DNA of 64,000 nucleotides from Enoplosus armatus (Eukaryota > Chordata > Actinopteri > Centrarchiformes > Enoplosidae), in NCBI RefSeq assembly GCF_043641665.1, contig NC_092201.1, forward strand, positions 5,117,501 to 5,181,500, in the 5' to 3' direction. Positions 60,762-64,000 of this stretch are shown here, in pieces. A program made the translations under genes and the position numbers. The notes below the pieces were generated by a model that had not been told where the DNA came from, did no database searches, and was given only the letters and a program-made list of their open reading frames with translations. How positions within the stretch are numbered: the first letter of the stretch is position 1; each line of letters starts with the position of its first letter.

Positions 60762-62189
60762 TCTATTTTTGGATACATGGCCAAATATTGGGCCATATTG
60801 AGGAGAGCTGCAGTCACCAGTGTGTGTTCCAACTGCTGCTCAGTGGCAGTGAAGGGAGCCTCGTTCTGACTTATTACTTCAGCTCCTCTGATGGCCACAT
60901 GTAGTCAGTACTGAAAATATTAGTCGATCAACAGATAATGAACAACAGTATTGATAATCCAGTGGTCATCCAACGATAAGCTAGTGCAGGAGGGTGCGTG
61001 TGATGGGGAGGAAAAAGATTTGGGAACACCTAGCTAAACAAAGAGCGCTCCGATGCTAGCAAGATGAAGGTTCAGGTTCCTGAGATTTATCAAGGCAGTA
61101 AAATGACGTGAAGTGTAAGATGGACAGATTTTTGACAGGGAAGAGAAGACAAACCAGTGGTGATGCCAAAATATGATATATGTGGATATAAATCCAAAAT
61201 ATGAAGAAGACGTTTGTCAATATAGGAGGAAAGTCTTGTGTCTTTTGTGTCTAAAAACTCTTGACAGTTTGGGAAAAGTTGAAACTTGCATGAAACGAGA
61301 TGCATTTCATGTTCTTGATAATGGTAATCATTTATCAAACAAAAATGCTAAACATTTGCTCGTTCCAGCTTCTCGAGCATGAGAATGTGCTGCTTTCCTC
61401 TGTATCATTGTATATCTTGAATATCTTTGTTTTTTTTCCAGTTGCTAGACATATCAAGCAACTGGAAGATGCCGCATAGGGCTCTGGGAAAATTGTGATG
61501 GCCATTGTCTGACATTTGAAAAAACAGACATCTCAAAGGACACATCTTATTTATATCTAGATTTCAAAAGCCTGCACTATGTTTTTTCTGTTTTTTATTG
61601 CTCTGAAACCTGATGTAACACCCATAAAATCTGACATTGTTCGGTTCCATTTCGATGTCGTAGCCTTTAAAGTCAAGCTGTGTTTGTGGGCTTGCAAATG
61701 TGTATACAAGCACGTAAATATATGTCATCACTGAAGGCAAAGGAGAAGAGAAGGCAATAAATGGAAAGATTGCTTGACTAGAATGGGCAAAATTGTGCGA
61801 TACAGAAGAGAGTCACCAGAAACCACTCGTGTTGGTTGCTAAACGCAGAGTAAACAGACAACAACCTAATTAGTAGGAATTCTGTTCTGCGGGAGTAAGA
61901 CAGCTCTGTGTCTGGCTGAAACATCATGTTTAGTTTCACCATGTGGTTGTTGATGGAAGGAGAAGGTCACATCCAGGCCATGTGGATGCGATAAGCCGAC
62001 AGAGGGGAGGGGGCTTGTGATGTGGCAGGGGGTGGCTTTTAATCTGAAAGAGGCATATGAAACAGATGTAGTGCCCTGTGCTGCAGATGGGGGGCATTGT
62101 AGGACCTGAGAATCTGGAGGGATCCAATAGAGAAAAAAAAGGGATCTCAGTGCGATCGGTGCCCACCGCCAGAGCAGCGCTTCAACGGT
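59501..62189. other. Intronic stretch with one microsatellite
   Basis: A (CA)n tract lies at 60724-60758 and a small fragment of the 'attagtcgattaa' family at about 60920-60965. No exon was recognised; readings at 60014-60641 on both strands lack domains. Confidence 0.5.
60724..60758. repeat. (CA)n microsatellite
   Basis: About 17 CA units. Confidence 0.95.
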
Positions 62190-62248
62190 CGCTCTCCCTC
62201 ACTGGCAGCAACACACTCTCCTGCACACACACTTTCCCTTCTCTTTCC

Positions 62249-62293
<45 letters not shown>

Positions 62294-62660
62294 TCTCTTC
62301 GCCTCGGTGTCTCTCAGTCACTCATTCTTCCACCGCTCTCCTGTTTCATCTCTCCACCGTGGAGTGCAGAGAGAGGTGATTCGGCTGCCGGGGCTTGCTG
62401 GCTGGCAGTGGCCAGATTTGGGCAAACAGAGACAGAGTTGGGGACCTGAGGGACGGGACAGTGCGGGAGGGGGACTCCAGCAGGACAGATCCAGAGCAAG
62501 ATTTCCTCCAGCGGAGATTATTTGCATCACAAATACCTGTGGAAAAGAGGACTCTGACACTATACCGGCTGCACAACCGCTGTCCGCACAAGAGGTGCCA
62601 TTTAGTGTGTTAATATGTGTGTGTGTGCTCACCTTTTCAGTATGCAGATTCATTGGCTCG
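62190..62660 (+). promoter_or_regulatory. GC-richer island, candidate alternative promoter and first exon
   Basis: A long (CT)n initiator-like tract (62250-62300) is followed by about 330 bp of GC-richer sequence. Stops are sparse on both strands (plus 62307-62684, minus 62318-62674). No protein domain is visible, so it would be leader rather than coding. Candidate donors exist (for example GAG|GTGCCA near 62595) but are weak. The layout suggests an intronic promoter for a shorter magi2 transcript or a non-coding RNA; inference. Confidence 0.25.
62250..62300. repeat. (CT)n microsatellite
   Basis: About 24 CT units with one CC interruption near 62289. Confidence 0.95.
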
Positions 62661-62816
62661 GCTTCTTTTCTCATGCAAATGTAAAAACTGGCTGGTTGCG
62701 CTGCTGCTCGTCTTTGACAGAGACACAGACGGAGCCGGTCTCTGTAATTCAGGTTTGCATGATTGTAATGCAGCGCTCTGTGAATTAGTTCAGCTCTGAC
62801 GGATTAGTGCATGTCG

Positions 62817-62839
62817 GTGTGTGTGTGTGTGTGTGTGTG
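62817..62839. repeat. (TG)n microsatellite
   Basis: About 11 TG units. Confidence 0.95.
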
Positions 62840-63120
62840 CATGTTTTGTGAACACACAACTGAAGAACCAGAATGTGCTAAATAATAGATCTCAGCCAAT
62901 ATGACAGAAAACTTCCAAACTAGGTTATTCTTGAATTAATGTGCTGCTCATTATATTTCCAACTATTTCATCCACCTTCTGTCTGAGCGCTCTTGTAGTC
63001 GGCTGCATGCGTGTTAATGTTCGGATGCATCTGTCTACACGTGTGTGTGTTGCTGGCATGTGTGGTCTCTGGCATATCATGCTTGGATGTCACTGCCTCG
63101 GGATCACAGAGGAAAAAAGA

Positions 63121-63137
63121 GGGGGGGGGGGGGGGGG
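63121..63137. repeat. Poly-G run
   Basis: Seventeen consecutive G. It may form a G-rich structure and is a common sequencing-error site. Confidence 0.9.
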
Positions 63138-63532
63138 CTAAATGCTATGTGGCACCGTGCCAAGTTGCTGCTTTAAAGAGGATGTTGAAGGTTAGACGAA
63201 TGTCTTTTCAGCCGTCTGTCTCTCCGCTGCTTTACTTCTATGCAGAGGAGTAACAAGAATGACATGTTGGTTAAAGCGGCACCATGAGGACACCCCCCCA
63301 CCCCCCTCTCATCCGTCCTGTCCTGCCTCCATTTGAAATGTGATTGTGAGTGTGTGAGTAGATAGATGGAGTATATGTTGGGGAAGGAGGGGCATTGGAT
63401 GCTTGTTTTAGCTTGCTCCCCCTTTCTACTCCCCCATGGGATTTGCCCCTGCCCTCCATCTCTCTTATCGCCTGCCTCCATCTCTCCCTCCATCACTTTT
63501 TTTTTTTTTTATCTTCCGTCCTGCTGAGCCAG

Positions 63533-63638
63533 CGAGATTTACTGTTTTAAAGTGGGAGTCCATTCACAGAACTGGGACTGCTGGTGAGGCAGGGAGGAAG
63601 GCGAGGAAGAGGAGGAGGAGGAGGAGGAGGGGACTCAG
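63533..63638 (+). other. Candidate cryptic or alternative exon
   Basis: A pyrimidine tract including a T15 run ends in CAG at 63530-63532, and CAG|GTGAGG at 63636-63644 is a near-consensus donor. The 106 bases between are open in the frame set by the phase-1 magi2 exon, encoding a basic peptide ending in an arginine run over (GGA)n. It does not resemble the known MAGI2 second exon and would exit in phase 2. Inclusion would therefore disturb the usual frame unless the next exon differs. Could equally be a decoy. Confidence 0.25.
63605..63631. repeat. (GGA)n microsatellite
   Basis: About eight GGA units. Purine-rich repeats of this type are strong exonic splicing enhancers when transcribed. 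Confidence 0.9.
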
Positions 63639-64000
63639 GTGAGGGTGAGGGAGAGGGGAATGGAAGTAAAAACAGCCCCCGGGGGAGTCCACGGGTGATT
63701 TATATGTACACATTTCTCCACACGTGTTTGGCCACCGCTCCAATTAACACCTCCACCAATCCGTGGCTGAGCTTGACAGATGCTGAATCCTAGAGAGGGC
63801 ACAGTGTGTTCATTAGTGTTGGCTGTGTTTGTTTGTAGGGATTTAGCAAATTCAAATTGTTTACTTGTGGTTTTCAGTGATTTCTGGGTCATTTGTCGCT
63901 GCAGTGTTTTGAGCTTCCTCTGCTGGCTCTTGAAGTTTGGAAGTCGCACAGAGACCGAGGCCTGAGTGGGCTCTTTTTTCCTCCAGCAATTTCTTTAGTT

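Larger units (their letters stand above)
9869..64000 (+). other. magi2: magi2 first coding intron (5' part, acceptor not in window)
   Basis: No sequence encoding the next MAGI2 segment (leading into the guanylate kinase-like domain) was recognised in either strand of these 54 kb, and no other gene was found. Vertebrate MAGI2 first introns are very long, so the stretch is read as intron. It holds scattered mobile-element remnants, microsatellites and repeat-poor islands listed separately. An unrecognised small exon or an intronic non-coding RNA cannot be excluded by eye. Confidence 0.75.

Noticed and set aside
62307..62684. 125-codon plus and 118-codon minus readings as genes
   Set aside because: Open on both strands because of composition after the CT tract, with no domain. 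Kept only as a possible leader or promoter island.
9869..64000. Search for the next MAGI2 exon (start of the guanylate kinase-like region) in the window
   Set aside because: No reading resembling the expected GIVDKDLRHYLNLRF-type sequence was seen, so the exon is taken to lie beyond 64000.

Overview
This window looks like one locus of a teleost fish genome, probably a percomorph. It is AT-rich and almost entirely non-coding. It carries many CA/TG microsatellites and degraded copies of repeats that are familiar from fish genomes: a Tc1 fossil, hAT- and piggyBac-like miniature elements, LINE 3' ends, tRNA-type SINE tails, and the 'gctagcttagct', 'gctaacatgct' and 'attagtcgattaa' interspersed families. 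No bacterial-style gene packing, operon, rRNA, intact tRNA or CRISPR array was seen.

Only one protein-coding segment can be supported. It is the translation-start exon of a MAGI-family scaffold gene on the + strand (CDS part 9568-9868), best matched to magi2. It encodes the N-terminal PDZ0 domain and ends at a clean phase-1 splice donor. No later MAGI exon (guanylate kinase-like, WW or PDZ1-5) was recognised downstream. The remaining ~54 kb (9869-64000) is therefore read as the 5' part of the first coding intron, which fits the very long first intron of vertebrate MAGI2 genes.

Layout: 1-9304 is upstream flank with a piggyBac-like foldback, a SINE tail, a truncated Tc1 element and a foldback repeat. 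9305-9567 is the probable 5'UTR, with three short upstream ORFs and a possible 3' splice site at its left edge. 9568-9868 is the exon. 9869-64000 is intron, with repeats scattered throughout and several repeat-poor islands that look like conserved regulatory sequence (near 27.6-28.1, 31.1-31.7, 33.4-33.7, 39.8-40.3, 41.2-41.5, 49.4-49.7, 53.8-54.1, 56.2-56.5 and 57.7-58.1 kb). Three GC-richer, exon- or promoter-like islands lie at 21.5-21.8, 62.2-62.7 and 63.5-63.65 kb.

No new multi-gene system was found. The most useful leads are the uORF-bearing 5' leader, the candidate intronic promoters and exons, the putative enhancers, and a few well-preserved transposon structures: an hAT-like element with near-perfect 8-bp target duplications, a TTAA-flanked miniature element, and a nested SINE insertion. 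Repeat-family names and enhancer calls come from reading the sequence and remembered family features, not from a database search.
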